Shown: piece by piece, positions 24,801 to 32,510 of the stretch | How positions within the stretch are numbered: position 1 is the first letter of the stretch | Layout: every line of letters starts with the position of its first letter | DNA from: Siphonodentalium dalli | Taxonomy: Eukaryota > Mollusca > Scaphopoda > Gadilida > Siphonodentaliidae | Assembly: GCA_032622095.1 (NCBI GenBank) | Contig: CP136068.1 | Coordinates: forward strand, 49,470,443 to 49,534,442 | DNA length: 64,000 bases | Direction: 5' to 3' | Translations under genes and position numbers: made by a program | The notes under the pieces: generated by a model | The model's database searches: none | What the model was told of the DNA's origin: nothing | What the model saw: only the letters and a program-made list of their open reading frames with translations

Positions 24801-27800
24801 CGTATGGCATTTGGTTTATAACCAACACGCACTACTACATTGGTAATTACTACCACTTAATTTTCGAATATCCAGATAACATTATGCCATATTATATACC
24901 ATTTGGAAGAGGAACCAAAAAAGATATATTCCACCAGGATAAGAAGCAGCTGTGGCCTAGGACTGTCCACCAAGTCATAGAGATTCATTCCAAGACCCCA
25001 CCCCCCCCCCCCCTTGTCAACCCAGAATTAATCAGAATTCAAACTAAGAGATATTCCCCTTCCATTGAGTATAATAAACTTTATAGTACAGTCCGGATGA
25101 AAATTAAATACAGGACACACCTTGGTACCTCAACAGAAACAACATGTTCCCAGTTTATTTGACCGGATCTGTTAATAAAACAATATGTTGGAGCTTCCTC
25201 TTTCCAATGGTATATAATATGGAATATGTTGTGTATAATGTGATCTGGTGATTCGAAAATTAAGTGGGCCTTTAAGGATTTAAGGATTAAGGGACCCGGA
25301 TTTTTTCAAAGAATTCAGTCATGGAATATTATGTGCGGCACTATTGGCCAAATTAAATTGTTTAGACCACAAGGTGAACCCAAACCTTTTGAGCACACAA
25401 ATGCCATGCGGGTAAAATATTTTGCATAATGTCATGGTAAATATTTGGGGTCTACTGATTCTTAACGCAACTTAGCCTGAAATTATCAGTGACTGTTTCA
25501 ACACGAAATGCCACCACCCCCGATTCACCGCGTATCCGTGTATCTTCACACAAAGAGTCCAAGCCCGACAATTTACTGTAACTCTTTAATTCCATTCATA
25601 ATTAAAATCTAGGCCGCTGACATGACAATCTCCTTTCAACTCCATTGTATTTAGCGTAAACCATCGCAATGGGTTAAAGGTACTCAATCCGATCAGAGGG
25701 TCCTATATTACTATTTCTTTGGCGTTGCGGGTAAAAAATAATTGATTCGAGTCGAGGAACCTACCAATCAACGCTCAGGGTGATCAGATATCGATATTTC
25801 GTTATTTCTATTCTTTCTGTCCCAGAACACAGTCAAAATTGCGTTATTATTACCACTTGAATTTAGAGTTATCCATCCTTGTCTGTTTGAATAATGTTTT
25901 AATGTACACATCTCGAGCAGATTACGAAGTTAAGGGCAATTATTAGTACTCATCTCGAGAAAATAACAAATTTCAAAAATCAATATCTAATAACTCTGAG
26001 CTTTGTTTGATGGGTTCCTCGACTCGAATCAAATATTGTTTACCCCCAAAGCCAAAGAAATAGTAATATAGGACCCTCTGATCGGATTGTTGTTGTTGGA
26101 ATCTGTTGAGATGGGGACCCTCTGATCGGATTGAGTACCTTTAACAATTGAGATTCGGTGACCGCATTACAAAGAACATGTACACAGCTAATTAACCACA
26201 CTCACCATTATCCGCACGGAAAATCGTTGTGAAAAATCAATAATGTAGCCTATGAAGTTGTAATCTAATAACGATGTTTTTACAAAAATTGTATTATTGC
26301 TGTACTATAGAACCCGCTTAGTCAGTACTTTATCATTCCGTATTGCGATTTTTTACATATTACAAAGCTGTAGCATTCGAGTACTATGGAAACATGCAAC
26401 GATGAAACTTTCAGGCCCCCTTTTTCTCCACCAAATGCAAAGATTTTCCGGTCAAGTGAATCCCGGTATATAGATGGTTCGCCAAAAAAGATCATATAAG
26501 TCATTACATGTCAATATATTTGGCATATAAAGAGTTTTGGGCATATGTTTAGTTTCAATCTACAATGAAAGAAATACACTGATAGAAATATAGTCGAATA
26601 CTATAGAACACAAAATATGTATTACAAAATTAGTAAATAACAAATTAACGCTGATATTACAAAAATTGTATTCTATACTATAGGCCCCAGTACTGAGAAC
26701 TTGGAAAGTGTCCACATGGCTTAATTTAACATTTCCCCTGGGATAAGTTTGTCGTTACAGTTTATACGGCCGCGGGAAATGTCCTGCTACCCAAATGCAT
26801 TGTAAACAGTATAAATATTTAAATTGTGATAACCTGCTAGGATTGGACTAATCGTATTCTGTATTTATAATGCATCTGTAATGATTACAAATTATGAAGT
26901 ATTTGTGTTGTATACAATTTTGTGATAAAGAATGCTATATATATATATGAGCCAAAGTGTTGTATTACTAATCAAATACTTTGAAGATTGGAGAGTATTT
27001 CCAATTACTGTTCGATTATTTTTGATCTGGTAACCTTCTAGCACCAAGCATTGTTTGATTGGGGGGGGGGGGGGGTAGTAAAAAAAATTTGCAGTAAGGT
27101 TTACCGTTTTTTTCGCATCTGGCATTTTTGGGGACCTGCCACCCCAAACCTGCAAAAAAGTATTTTTTTTACTCCCAGTTTTTTACACCCACCCCCCAAA
27201 TTTCACTAAATTTGGTCTAAAACCGCATAAAACTCTAAACTGATATCATTCATATAACTGGGAACGACCTCATTTAGTTCAACCTGTTTCAGAAGCTGTT
27301 TTCAATGAAAAAAAATGTTTTATAAATTGCTGATCATCTGTAAACCTATAGGTCATTGTGCAGGATGCACACAATTTCATAATTTATAACTATTTCCTGA
27401 ATTGTCTGTCAACCAGCTCATTATCTAACATATTCATACCACTTATGTTAATCTACTGGAGCAACTTACTTCTATTATACTAAACTAGCTCCCTTTGGGA
27501 GCCTATATTCAGCGTCAGATGCCTGTGGCCCCCTTTGTGAGACTTCGCGCGCATTTTGATATTAGACAGAGCCTTTATTTAGCGGCGCCCCTTTGTGCGC
27601 TTTAATCACATTTTGATCGTTGAAACATTTTGATTTATATATATTGTTTATAAAAAAATTTTTAGATTGAAATCCTTGCTCAATTTAACAAAACCACTTT
27701 TATTTTATATTTTGTTTAATTCAAAAATTTGATAAAATAACACCATTATAACATCCGCCAGGGTACCCCGAGTCACTGCACCAAAATTGGTTGAACTCAG

Positions 27801-30800
27801 TCCAGGGGACTGGCTTGATGCACTGATGACAGTTATTTTCTGGCCATTGATATCACATTAATTCTATACACATAATGATCTGGGCTTTAGTTGCGTCAAG
27901 ACAAGTTTATTTATTTCAGTTTTACATTTCTTGAAGCTTCTTTCAGAAGGGTGTCAGGAAGGGATTGTTTCACACCACCGTCCCATATGCAACATGCCAT
28001 AGCTTAATGTCATCTACACTAAGGCCCATATGAGGTCACACTAACATAAATATGGTGTTTTTGTTGTTAATTCTTATAATATGTTTTAAACTGTTACAAA
28101 TGTCAAACAAGGGCACAAATGGTCTTTAGTAAAAAAAATTGTATGAGTTTTTTGCCCCTTGTGTGACCGGCCCACTCCGGCATACCTTTCTGCAATTTTT
28201 ATGTTCCTGCCAAAACGAAAATAAAACGACAAATTTAGCATTACAAGTAGATGATGCCATTTACCTCTACTAAGTCTACGCCCGAGTATCAAGTTTCATC
28301 CGTTCAAAACATGGTATTTGTTTTATGTTCAGACGGGGAACTTGTGTGAGTTGATATCGCAATAAACATTGAATTGATATATTCCATAATTGGAAGCGAT
28401 GCTAAAAACATCGTCATAAACTTCCTTGTCAGAAAATCAAAAAGCTGGTGGGTTATATATGATCTCTATATACGGGCGCGTGTAGCTGAAGTAAAAATCA
28501 CGATACGAACTATACACTACCAGCTGACGACAATTTGAAACAATGTGTACCCATCCCCCAAAAGTGAGCTTCATACATTTAAAATATTTGTTTTAATAAT
28601 GCTCACCTGATGTACGCTGTTCCTGGGTCTATACCAACAGCAAACCCATTTGATCTATTGCTGACTGCAGTGCATTTAATATCGCTCCGAACCAACGTCT
28701 CGTTTCGTGGAAGCAATGGAAGCAACTCCCTTATGTCGTATTTGTGTGATCTGAACATTAACTGTGCTAATGGAGTGGAACATATTACCAACCCAACCAA
28801 ACTGACGATAATGATTGTCTCCCTCTGCCTCGACCAATCTATAGATACAAAAACACCATTTAAATATATCTCTTCATTTTTTGCTCTTTTTTTGTTTGTT
28901 TATTAAATACTCATTGACAAGTATAGTTCCCTCATGAAGTGTTCAGAGAAGTTCAACAAACTTTTCTGAACATTTCCAACCAACGAATAATGAATCCTTC
29001 TACACAATGTGTCTGATAATTATTATATGTCTGCCATCCGCTCACATTTCACGAACATGCATGCCCCCAGATGATATAGAACACGCCAATGTATCTTTAA
29101 TTTCATAACTAAATAAAGAGTTAAATTCCCCATGCAGGATCGGGGTTATAATAACAGTCTGTCGGGAGTTACCATTTTCTGTACTAGTACGGTACATTCC
29201 ATGTACGGTATCAGGAACCTGGACAGTTAGTTTAAAGTGATGTGAAACACTCCGATTGGGTGAACAAATAGAAATGGAGAATAATAAAAGTAGTTATTTT
29301 TATGAATATTAACCCAAATTTACAATACACAACGTCATTCTTATATATTAATTCAATGCATTGACTCTCGATGGCGAAATCATTTAGGTTAGTTTATCGC
29401 CGATCGCTGCGTCCCGAATCGAGATGTAAATATTTACAATGAAGCGTAGTTCAGACGGTGATATCTATGTAGTGGTATGGTCAATTTCTTTGAGATTTAC
29501 GGCGATGTTAGTAGAATTCTACATTCCCACAGACGGCATAGCACATGCGTACTAACTTATTAGTTTCACGCACCGAGCAAGTCCATAATATGTCTTTAAT
29601 TATCGATTAACATGTAGTCATGGTTCCAGTCTAATTTTATGACAAGTATTTTACTTGTGCTTTAAATTCTACACTCTAAGAATTATTCAGAACCAACCGG
29701 TTATTCGTGGGTTCTTCAGCGTGAAGAACCGATCCGTGTGAGGAGTGGGTTCTTTACTTTCCGAAGAACCATGTTTTGTCTTATGAACCAAATGAAGTGT
29801 GAAGAACAAAAACTGATTCACAAGAAATAGTTATAGTTCTCGGCAATACAACGATTTATGCTAGTGTTGATTTGAACATAGGTAGCCTTATAAAACACTC
29901 AAGTAAACCAGCATATGCCATGGTATATTAGGGTATTACCTGAATTTACCGGGATAAGCCAGGGTACATCTCACTTATCGGGTTCCTGGACCCATGTAAA
30001 ACCCTAGTAAACCAAGATATACACAGTATATTTCACTTAAAGTGAAATATACTGTGTATATCTTGGTTTAAATAGCGGTGTAAATGACCAATGTAAAACC
30101 CTTGTAAACCAAGGTATACTAGAGTTGTGCCTGAATTATCGGGATATTCCACAGTACATGTCCGGGGCCAATCACTCATGTAATACTAGTATATACTCTG
30201 GATTTTTTATGACCAATTACACAAAAGAGAGAAAGTCCCCTTAAACTCTGAATTTTCCAGTTCTGACACAAGACCCATGTATGCAATTCCAGGATGACCA
30301 CGTATTATTTACAAGGATGTACATGGGTTCCCTGATGTTCACCAAAAGAAGCGTTACGGTTGCCTGGGTCAATGACATGTATAACTAGAGTTTACCACAT
30401 ATTTACTTGGCTATACAGGGGTATCCTAATGTATATTGTTAAATATGTTAATAATGAATGCGTTGGTTATTGTAAACCAGCCATGTTGATATATCTATTC
30501 TTGTCGTTTTGCAAACACCAAACACCAGTTCAAATGTTTCGGCAAAATTCCATACTGCATCCTTTAAAAGAATTTGCCATGCTTCATAAGGTACTGATCA
30601 AGTAACATGTTTAATAACGAAGTGAGTTACAATTTGCTACCTTTTCGGAAAAGCAGAGAATATTGTTATGGATATACTGTTGTTGCCATTTTGCAAGCCA
30701 TATTGAGTAATATTGTCTAAAAAAAACATCAGTGTGACACATTTAAAACCAGATAAAAACAATTTTACTTGAAAAAATGGTCCAAATCTGAAATATTTCT

Positions 30801-32448
30801 GGTAATATCAGTAGTAAAAATTGACCAAGGTGCATCAGTAATGTTAGTATTCAATGTATATAGGTCATATTAGTCAATTGTATTCATCAACCACAATTTG
30901 TAAATTATTGCAGGCACGCTGGGGCAATATCTACCATCTTCCATAATTTTGGCGGTCGTTTTTGCCAAAGTGAAAATATTTGTTCCATTGAGTTGGAATA
31001 TTCATAAATGATGATATGCCTCACTTACACATTACACATTTCTACCCATTTCTTGTTGGCATATGACTAGAATCCCAATGGTGATTTTATGTGAATTTTA
31101 TACCGTATTCTGTAAAATTGAAATTTTGAGGGATCGGAATGGACTGGGACCCACATAATGGCATATCATTGCTCCAATTATCAGTTAACATGGAAATTAT
31201 AAAATATAGTCGCAATCTCAATTCTCAACCAGATCCAAACAGCAGAAACTTATCTAGAAGATATTAATGAAAAATAGTCATATTGTCCCCTTCCGGTGGC
31301 CATTTGGTGGCGATCTTAGACGGGGAGTTACAATTTTACCCTAAAAAGGTGGCACTATGTGTTAGCTTCCCAATATGTATACACTTGACAAGATTTCTCT
31401 CTATAATTTGCATCAAACTGACTTTTTGTGCCTCGTCTGAAAAAAAACGGCGGCCATGTTGGACGGCATGTTGTCTGATGTCTATATAGCGACCGTTTTC
31501 GTGTTAACATTGCTTAAAAGATAAGGGACATAAAAAGGAAGAAAATGAGTGGGGTTAGTTAAGTCCTGTGGTGGAGTGCAGATGTACCCTATCGGCTCAC
31601 AGACTATTATATTTGTGTTTTCACTGCCGTTTCGTGACCTTTGACCTCTGCCCTCTGGTGACATCATCAATGGCAACATAATATTTTATTTGCTACCAGT
31701 GGTTTGAGTATTCAAATACCTACAAAATTACAACCATAATGTTAAAATCCGATGATAATGACATCACTTATATGGGATTCCCCACCCCATCATGATTGGG
31801 AAAATGCAAACTGAGTAAAGCTAAACTTTGACCCAGTAAGTACACTTGGACCAACATATTTGAGCTGGGTACATAAAACACACAGAAATGTGGCGACAAT
31901 AACCCCTTCATCCACAGTGGGCTCCAGTTCGAAGCACATTCGATGACCATTATAAACAATATAAGCATTCAGTAGTATATAATTAATATCTATTGCTACT
32001 GATTACTTATATATACTGTACGTACTGCTTAAATTTATTTAACACGGCCAACGACTGTGGTCGAAAGCTTGGGCAGAATAAATTAATCTATTTTATTATT
32101 CGAAACACCACCTGTTTCAATGGTCGTGTATTAAAATATCGTCGACTTTCCACTGGGAAACACGGGAATTATATACCAACCTATTCGCTGGATTGCCGAC
32201 AGGACAACAACCGTGCATGCAAACATGGCGGCTGGCGATTTTTCAATGTTTCTTCCATCGTCTGTATCGTAGCAAAAGTATTTCAAGGATATCGGGGAGT
32301 CCTGGTTTCTTTGCAAACACACTGCCTGGTAGGGCATCAAATCAACAGGCTTCCATGAGAATACATACGTCAGAACGGAGACAACTACAGACGCAAAGAC
32401 AGGCAGATGCGTCGCAGAAGGGTTGTCGTCAACGAATGGCTGTTCCAT
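392..32448 (-). CDS. Divergent membrane-anchored Hsp70-like protein, seven exons (whole gene)
   Basis: Seven exons (32448-32181, 28838-28607, 23662-23249, 22025-21868, 21026-20797, 14938-14777, 856-392) join with intron phases 1,2,2,1,0,0 into one open frame of 642 codons plus stop. Hsp70 landmarks appear in the right order: phosphate-1 GIDPGTAY (about 158-165), K229 in WRKRL at the position of the catalytic lysine, connect-1 VIAVPS (about 270-275), TEATAALIGYG (303-313), phosphate-2 DFGAGNLD (327-334), the adenosine motif VLMTGGG (464-470), connect-2 SKGAARIAK and a linker LLQDVLHHD. Hsp70 proteins are ATP-driven chaperones, so an ATPase/chaperone role is inferred from family. Departures from canonical Hsp70 are T-to-A in GTTY, T-to-N in GGGTFD, S-to-G in GGS, a short domain IIB, and loss of the helical lid and EEVD. 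Hydrophobic segments near 15-32, 73-86 and 97-118 suggest membrane attachment. Total length matches Hsp70, but about 150 residues are N-terminal extension. It could be an active divergent chaperone or an ATP-binding pseudochaperone. The frame is unbroken, which argues against a pseudogene. Confidence 0.85.
981..1073. repeat. Hairpin with 19-bp perfect arms
   Basis: CATGGAGATTAAATACCTG at 981-999 is exactly complementary to 1055-1073, with a 55-base loop. It lies in intron 6 of the Hsp70-like gene, about 125 bp from the exon 7 acceptor. Confidence 0.75.
1085..2232 (+). mobile_element. Helitron-like element made of ~150-bp tandem units
   Basis: About eight degenerate units share CCGATGAGTGTC, ATAGGTGCCGTTGACCTCAG, a GGCACTAATAA stretch and a TATACCCAAAATGGTTGGA stretch. 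The right end, GCAACGCCGGGTGCCCCAGC followed by TGGT, resembles a hairpin plus degenerate CTRR-T end. A second member in reverse orientation lies at 40511-41300. No coding frame is visible. Confidence 0.5.
2392..3094 (-). mobile_element. Helitron-like element D, copy 1
   Basis: The minus-strand 3' end reads GCCGGTAACCCTGCTAG. The body contains segments starting GATACAGATGTTTTAAAGAA and CAGCTACATGTG that recur in reverse complement at 10317-11097. Both copies are non-coding or too decayed to read. Confidence 0.55.
3135..4689 (+). repeat. Satellite-like tandem array (about 160-180-bp units, higher-order period about 1.2 kb)
   Basis: Units share GCCGATTTCCACCAAATTGA, a CTCCATGATACGAGGAATC stretch, AATCGTGTGATTTAAAGACG and CCGTTTGGGTGAGAGATGG. 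A rarer block beginning with (GTCT)n and containing GGGGTAACTTTTTACGAGAA occurs near 3140-3310 and again near 4335-4480. The array resumes at 6299-6720 and is present inverted at 11098-12880. Confidence 0.7.
4690..6298 (+). mobile_element. 5'-truncated LINE retrotransposon, inserted in the satellite array
   Basis: The insertion is clean: a satellite unit stops at GATACG (4689) and resumes AGGAATATAATCG at about 6299. The frame at 4696-4980 then 5030-5266 encodes the C-terminal part of a LINE ORF2. It contains GQIYRIFKHDF, EPYL, then a zinc-knuckle-like LCDTRVIGDEFHYLLVC, ending LVNREMTE. A frameshift near 4985 separates the two parts, so the copy is dead. The 3' end is AAATAAACTGATTGATTGA at about 6279-6297, a typical LINE tail repeat. 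Confidence 0.75.
5618..6146 (-). mobile_element. LINE fragment (ORF2 C-terminus) in opposite orientation
   Basis: The minus strand is open from about 6144 to 5618. It reads NKLRTYRTFKDKYEIEPYL, then FTRLRVSNHILAIEKGRH, then CLMCDGKKVETEKHFIMEC, the same C-terminal layout as the plus-strand LINE around it but diverged. An in-frame TAA lies just upstream, so the copy is truncated. It appears inserted in the 3' part of the other LINE. Confidence 0.7.
6360..6377. repeat. Homopolymer run of 18 G
   Basis: The run lies inside the satellite array. Length calls in such runs are unreliable. Similar G or C runs occur near 8330, 11745, 19537, 25002, 27062, 35562, 42640, 57163 and 61370, mostly within repeats. 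Confidence 0.9.
6977..8030 (-). mobile_element. Helitron-like fragment with a duplicated segment, hosting a TTAA MITE
   Basis: The minus-strand end is GCGGGCTAACCTGCTAG followed by T. A segment of about 85 bp (TATGACATTTTATGACATG and on) is tandemly duplicated near 7014-7100 and 7100-7141/7619-7660. The second copy is split by the MITE at 7142-7618 and the first is an empty site. Sequence right of 7660 shares TTACCCGATGAAA and CTTGAATTGATCATTTT with the elements at 8723 and 50755. Confidence 0.5.
7142..7618. mobile_element. TTAA-flanked MITE, copy 1
   Basis: TTAA at 7142-7145 and 7615-7618 flank a 469-bp body with ends AGGTACTCAATCC and GGATTGAGTACCT. The two halves resemble each other in reverse complement (GATTCGAGTCGAGGAA occurs from both ends), so the whole is a long quasi-palindrome. 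There is no coding capacity. TTAA targets are used by piggyBac and Kolobok transposases. Confidence 0.85.
8031..8722. other. Intron sequence, no recognised feature
   Basis: A C9 run lies near 8331 and a short Helitron-tail-like AACGCTC stretch near 8500-8525. I see no exon or intact element. Confidence 0.5.
8723..9810 (-). mobile_element. Helitron-like element, unit 1 of a head-to-tail pair
   Basis: Read on the minus strand it starts TCTCATATATATTTTGAAGA at 9810, passes a (GACA)n/(CATA)n stretch and several units of about 120 bp (GGAGCTATCGACTTGAAATT and on), and ends with the hairpin GCCCGGACGAAGTCGGG followed by CTAG and T at 8723. The repeats stay open in several frames, which gives long but meaningless reading frames. 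Confidence 0.65.
9811..10316 (-). mobile_element. Helitron-like element, unit 2 of a head-to-tail pair
   Basis: It starts on the minus strand with the same TCTCATATATATTTTGAAGA at 10316 and ends with hairpin GCCCGGACAACGTCGGGC plus TCATCGGCTAG at 9811. The 5' end of unit 1 follows directly, with no spacer. Confidence 0.65.
10317..11097 (+). mobile_element. Helitron-like element D, copy 2
   Basis: The plus-strand 3' end is GGGCAACGCCGGGTAACCC, then TGCTAG at 11097, then T. It is the inverted counterpart of 2392-3094. It holds a 102-residue minus-strand open frame (10687-10379) that shows no recognisable domain and is broken in the other copy. Confidence 0.6.
11098..12880 (-). repeat. Satellite-like array in inverted orientation, split by a hAT element
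   Basis: This is the reverse complement of the units at 3135-4689. The hAT element at 11682-12561 interrupts it with an 8-bp target duplication. Confidence 0.7.
11682..12561. mobile_element. Non-autonomous hAT element, copy A
   Basis: The ends are CAGGACGTGGC and GCCACGTCTCTG, and AATGGAGA is directly repeated on both sides (11674-11681 and 12562-12569). An 8-bp duplication with CAG-initial inverted repeats is the hAT signature. The interior has two units of about 300 bp rich in TTGGAAATTTCCAAC palindromes and no transposase. Confidence 0.85.
12881..13984. other. Intron sequence, no recognised feature
   Basis: A 100-codon plus-strand frame at 12903-13205 has no recognisable domain and starts without gene context. 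The rest is AT-rich with no repeat I can identify. Confidence 0.45.
13985..14429. mobile_element. TTAA MITE, second subfamily, left end missing
   Basis: The right end GGATTGAGTACCT plus TTAA (14426-14429) and an internal GGCTTCGGGGGTCAAAAATA match the main family, but the centre differs. The left terminal AGGTACTC is absent. The same variant recurs inverted at 32940-33225. Confidence 0.65.
14777..14938 (-). CDS. Hsp70-like gene, exon 6 (adenosine motif)
   Basis: The exon is 54 codons with phase 0 at both ends. The acceptor is TTTATAG|GAGGTA and the donor ATCAAAG|GTATAT. The peptide starts EVRKTFASLKNSLNEIL and contains ENIDLVLMTGGGMQFPGVQE, matching canonical HDIVLVGGSTRIPKIQ. The two Gly of the adenosine motif are kept. 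The Ser is Gly and the Arg is Gln, so nucleotide contacts are altered. Confidence 0.9.
17013..19216. mobile_element. TIR element 'GGGGCCTATACTATAG', copy 1
   Basis: Terminal inverted repeats of about 30 bp start GGGGCCTATACTATAGAATA and end in the complement at 19216. The empty site can be read from hAT copy A (CTCACACCGGGCCGAAC), so the insertion position is certain. The word TATAGTACTCGA and its variants recur inside near both ends in both orientations. An 81-codon open frame at 17157-17402 is largely conserved with copy 2, where it is cut by a TGA, so coding is doubtful. Confidence 0.85.
17616..18091. mobile_element. TTAA MITE, copy 3 (innermost element of the nest)
   Basis: TTAA at 17616-17619 and 18088-18091 flank ends AGGTACTCAACCC and GGGTTGAGTACCT. 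The corresponding position in the other TIR element (about 25585) is an empty site reading GGAATTAAAGAG on the minus strand. Confidence 0.9.
20797..21026 (-). CDS. Hsp70-like gene, exon 5 (lobe II)
   Basis: The acceptor is TTTCCTGAAG|GTGGA and the donor CTTCAC|GTACAT, both weaker than the others. Two bases complete the Gly of HLGG and then 76 codons stay open. The peptide (start GDDILGDCASYI, middle KKQAREKCLEASKQV, then GIPTRIKLPGCD) lines up with the Hsp70 stretch running from GGEDFD through RLRTACERAKRTLS to IEIDSL, and it ends just before the helix leading to the adenosine motif. Length and both phases fit exons 4 and 6. Confidence 0.82.
21193..21310. repeat. Minisatellite, 31-bp unit, about 3.8 copies
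   Basis: The unit runs CCATATTCGATTTTATCCAG and on to GAATCTCCACC. It lies in intron 4, about 170 bp upstream of exon 5. Confidence 0.9.
21710..21779. repeat. Two exact 35-bp tandem copies, each containing a palindrome
   Basis: Each copy begins CTGTAAAAATGTATTTTTAC (a near-perfect palindrome) and ends CGACAACGCTATG. It lies in intron 4, about 90 bp downstream of the exon 4 donor. Confidence 0.9.
21868..22025 (-). CDS. Hsp70-like gene, exon 4 (phosphate-2 motif)
   Basis: The acceptor follows a pyrimidine-rich tract (TAATTCCAG|AACGG) and the donor is TTTAG|GTGAGT. The first base completes an Ala codon with exon 3 to give TEATAALIGYGRDH, the counterpart of NEPTAAAIAYGLD. VFVIDFGAGNLD follows, then EVQATGGNLHLG, matching canonical FEVKATAGDTHLG. 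Both phosphate-2 Asp residues are kept and the Thr is Asn. The open frame runs upstream of the acceptor, but that part has no Hsp70 similarity and is taken as intron. Confidence 0.9.
22543..22707. repeat. 165-bp near-perfect palindrome (intron 3)
   Basis: Arms of about 80 bp (ATATAAGGATTAACTGTCAT and on) meet at a GAA loop (22623-22625). The arms differ by one 2-bp indel and about two substitutions. If transcribed it would form a long hairpin. It is probably a palindromic MITE. No clear target duplication is seen. Confidence 0.85.
23249..23662 (-). CDS. Hsp70-like gene, exon 3 (lobe I of the ATPase domain)
   Basis: The acceptor is TTTCGCAG|GGCATA and the donor GAAGC|GTAAGC. It codes for residues 167-304 plus two bases of 305. 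Recognisable Hsp70 lobe I parts are GTRAVVNLGD, EEIVFGAKS (canonical GDAAKNQ), WRKRL (canonical DAKRL with the catalytic Lys) and VIAVPS (canonical VITVPA). The segment between WRKRL and the connect motif is much shorter than in Hsc70. Confidence 0.88.
24854..25266. mobile_element. 413-bp MITE with CACTTAATTTTCGAAT ends
   Basis: The inverted ends share CACTTAATTTTCGAAT and a CCAGAT.ACATTAT continuation, about 30 bp in all. Copy 1 of the host element lacks this block near 18347, so it is a later insertion. It contains a C12 run. The family is undetermined. Confidence 0.75.
25674..26144. mobile_element. TTAA MITE, copy 4
   Basis: TTAA at 25674-25677 and 26141-26144. Copy 1 of the host element has the empty site CAATTGTTAACCCATTG at about 17528-17544. 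Confidence 0.9.
26689..28606. other. Intron 2, left-over sequence
   Basis: AT-rich with a G15 run near 27061 and matching C-rich and T-rich stretches near 27130-27200. I recognise no exon or intact element. Confidence 0.45.
28607..28838 (-). CDS. Hsp70-like gene, exon 2 (third hydrophobic segment and phosphate-1 motif)
   Basis: The acceptor is TATCTATAG|ATTGG and the donor ATCAG|GTGAGC. It codes for residues 90-166 plus two bases of 167. TIIIVSLVGLVICSTPLAQL (97-116) is a strong membrane-segment candidate. A linker of about 40 residues follows, then FAVGIDPGTAYI, the Hsp70 phosphate-1 motif (canonical GIDLGTTYS). The nucleotide-contact Asp and the first Thr are kept and the second Thr is Ala. 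Only about ten polar residues separate the second and third hydrophobic segments, so they could form a hairpin. Confidence 0.82.
29227..29600 (+). repeat. Interspersed repeat of about 375 bp, copy 1
   Basis: It begins TTTAAAGTGATGTGAAACAC, contains ATGGCGAAAT and CGTCCCGAAT, and ends near TCCATAATATGT. It is clearly homologous in the same orientation to 56283-56652. The family is unknown. The frame after the ATG has a TGA here where copy 2 stays open. Confidence 0.7.
29690..29830. repeat. Cluster of GGTTCTTC/GAAGAACC inverted motifs
   Basis: GGTTCTTCAGCGTGAAGAACC forms a hairpin near 29712-29731. Further copies (GGGTTCTTTAC, GAAGAACCATG, GTGAAGAACAAAA) follow within 100 bp. Probably a decayed MITE. 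Confidence 0.5.
29890..30230. repeat. Degenerate tandem units around a perfect palindrome
   Basis: GTAAACCA, GGTATA(C/T), GGGAT(A)A and CATGTAAAACCC recur three to four times at about 100-150-bp spacing. The perfect palindrome at 30008-30070 sits in the middle. Confidence 0.5.
30008..30070. repeat. Perfect 63-bp palindrome, 31-bp arms
   Basis: TAAACCAAGATATACACAGT and on to TTTCACTT, one central A, then the exact complement. The lack of any mismatch in an otherwise degenerate region suggests recent origin or repair-driven identity. Confidence 0.9.
30231..32180. other. Intron 1 sequence, no recognised feature
   Basis: AT-rich. Plain-looking intronic sequence with no exon or repeat I can identify. 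Confidence 0.4.
32181..32448 (-). CDS. Hsp70-like gene, exon 1 (N-terminal membrane region)
   Basis: The exon codes for residues 1-89 plus one base of codon 90. The ATG at 32448 is the first in the frame below a good TATA box. The donor reads CGAATAG|GTTGGT. The peptide has a hydrophobic stretch at about 15-32 (PVFASVVVSVLTYVF), a polar Cys-containing loop, and a short hydrophobic stretch at about 73-86 (AAMFACTVVVLSAI). No Hsp70 homology is visible here. Assignment to the gene rests on the phase-1 donor completing codon 90 with exon 2, on the TATA box, and on the membrane character continuing into exon 2. This is the least certain exon. Confidence 0.6.
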
Positions 32449-32501
32449 TGTGTAGGCCTCTGATCCGAGCCAATTTTACACGGTAGAGTTACTCCCCGTC
32501 G

Positions 32502-32510
32502 CTATATATA
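32502..32510 (-). promoter_or_regulatory. TATA box of the Hsp70-like gene
   Basis: On the minus strand the sequence reads CGTATATATAGCG, 54-62 bp upstream of the ATG at 32448. Usual TATA spacing puts the start site near 32475-32480 with a 5' UTR of about 30 nt. I see no clear heat-shock element (repeated nGAAn/nTTCn) in the next 150 bp, so heat induction is not evident. Confidence 0.5.

Larger units (their letters stand above)
23956..26688. mobile_element. TIR element 'GGGGCCTATACTATAG', copy 2 (opposite orientation)
   Basis: It has the same inverted ends as 17013-19216 and high similarity throughout in reverse complement. It carries two insertions of its own, at 24854-25266 and 25674-26144. 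It lies in intron 2 of the Hsp70-like gene, starting about 290 bp upstream of exon 3. Confidence 0.85.

Noticed and set aside
32193..32486. 97-codon plus-strand frame opposite exon 1
   Set aside because: Shadow of exon 1; the minus strand has the TATA box, donor and phase match.
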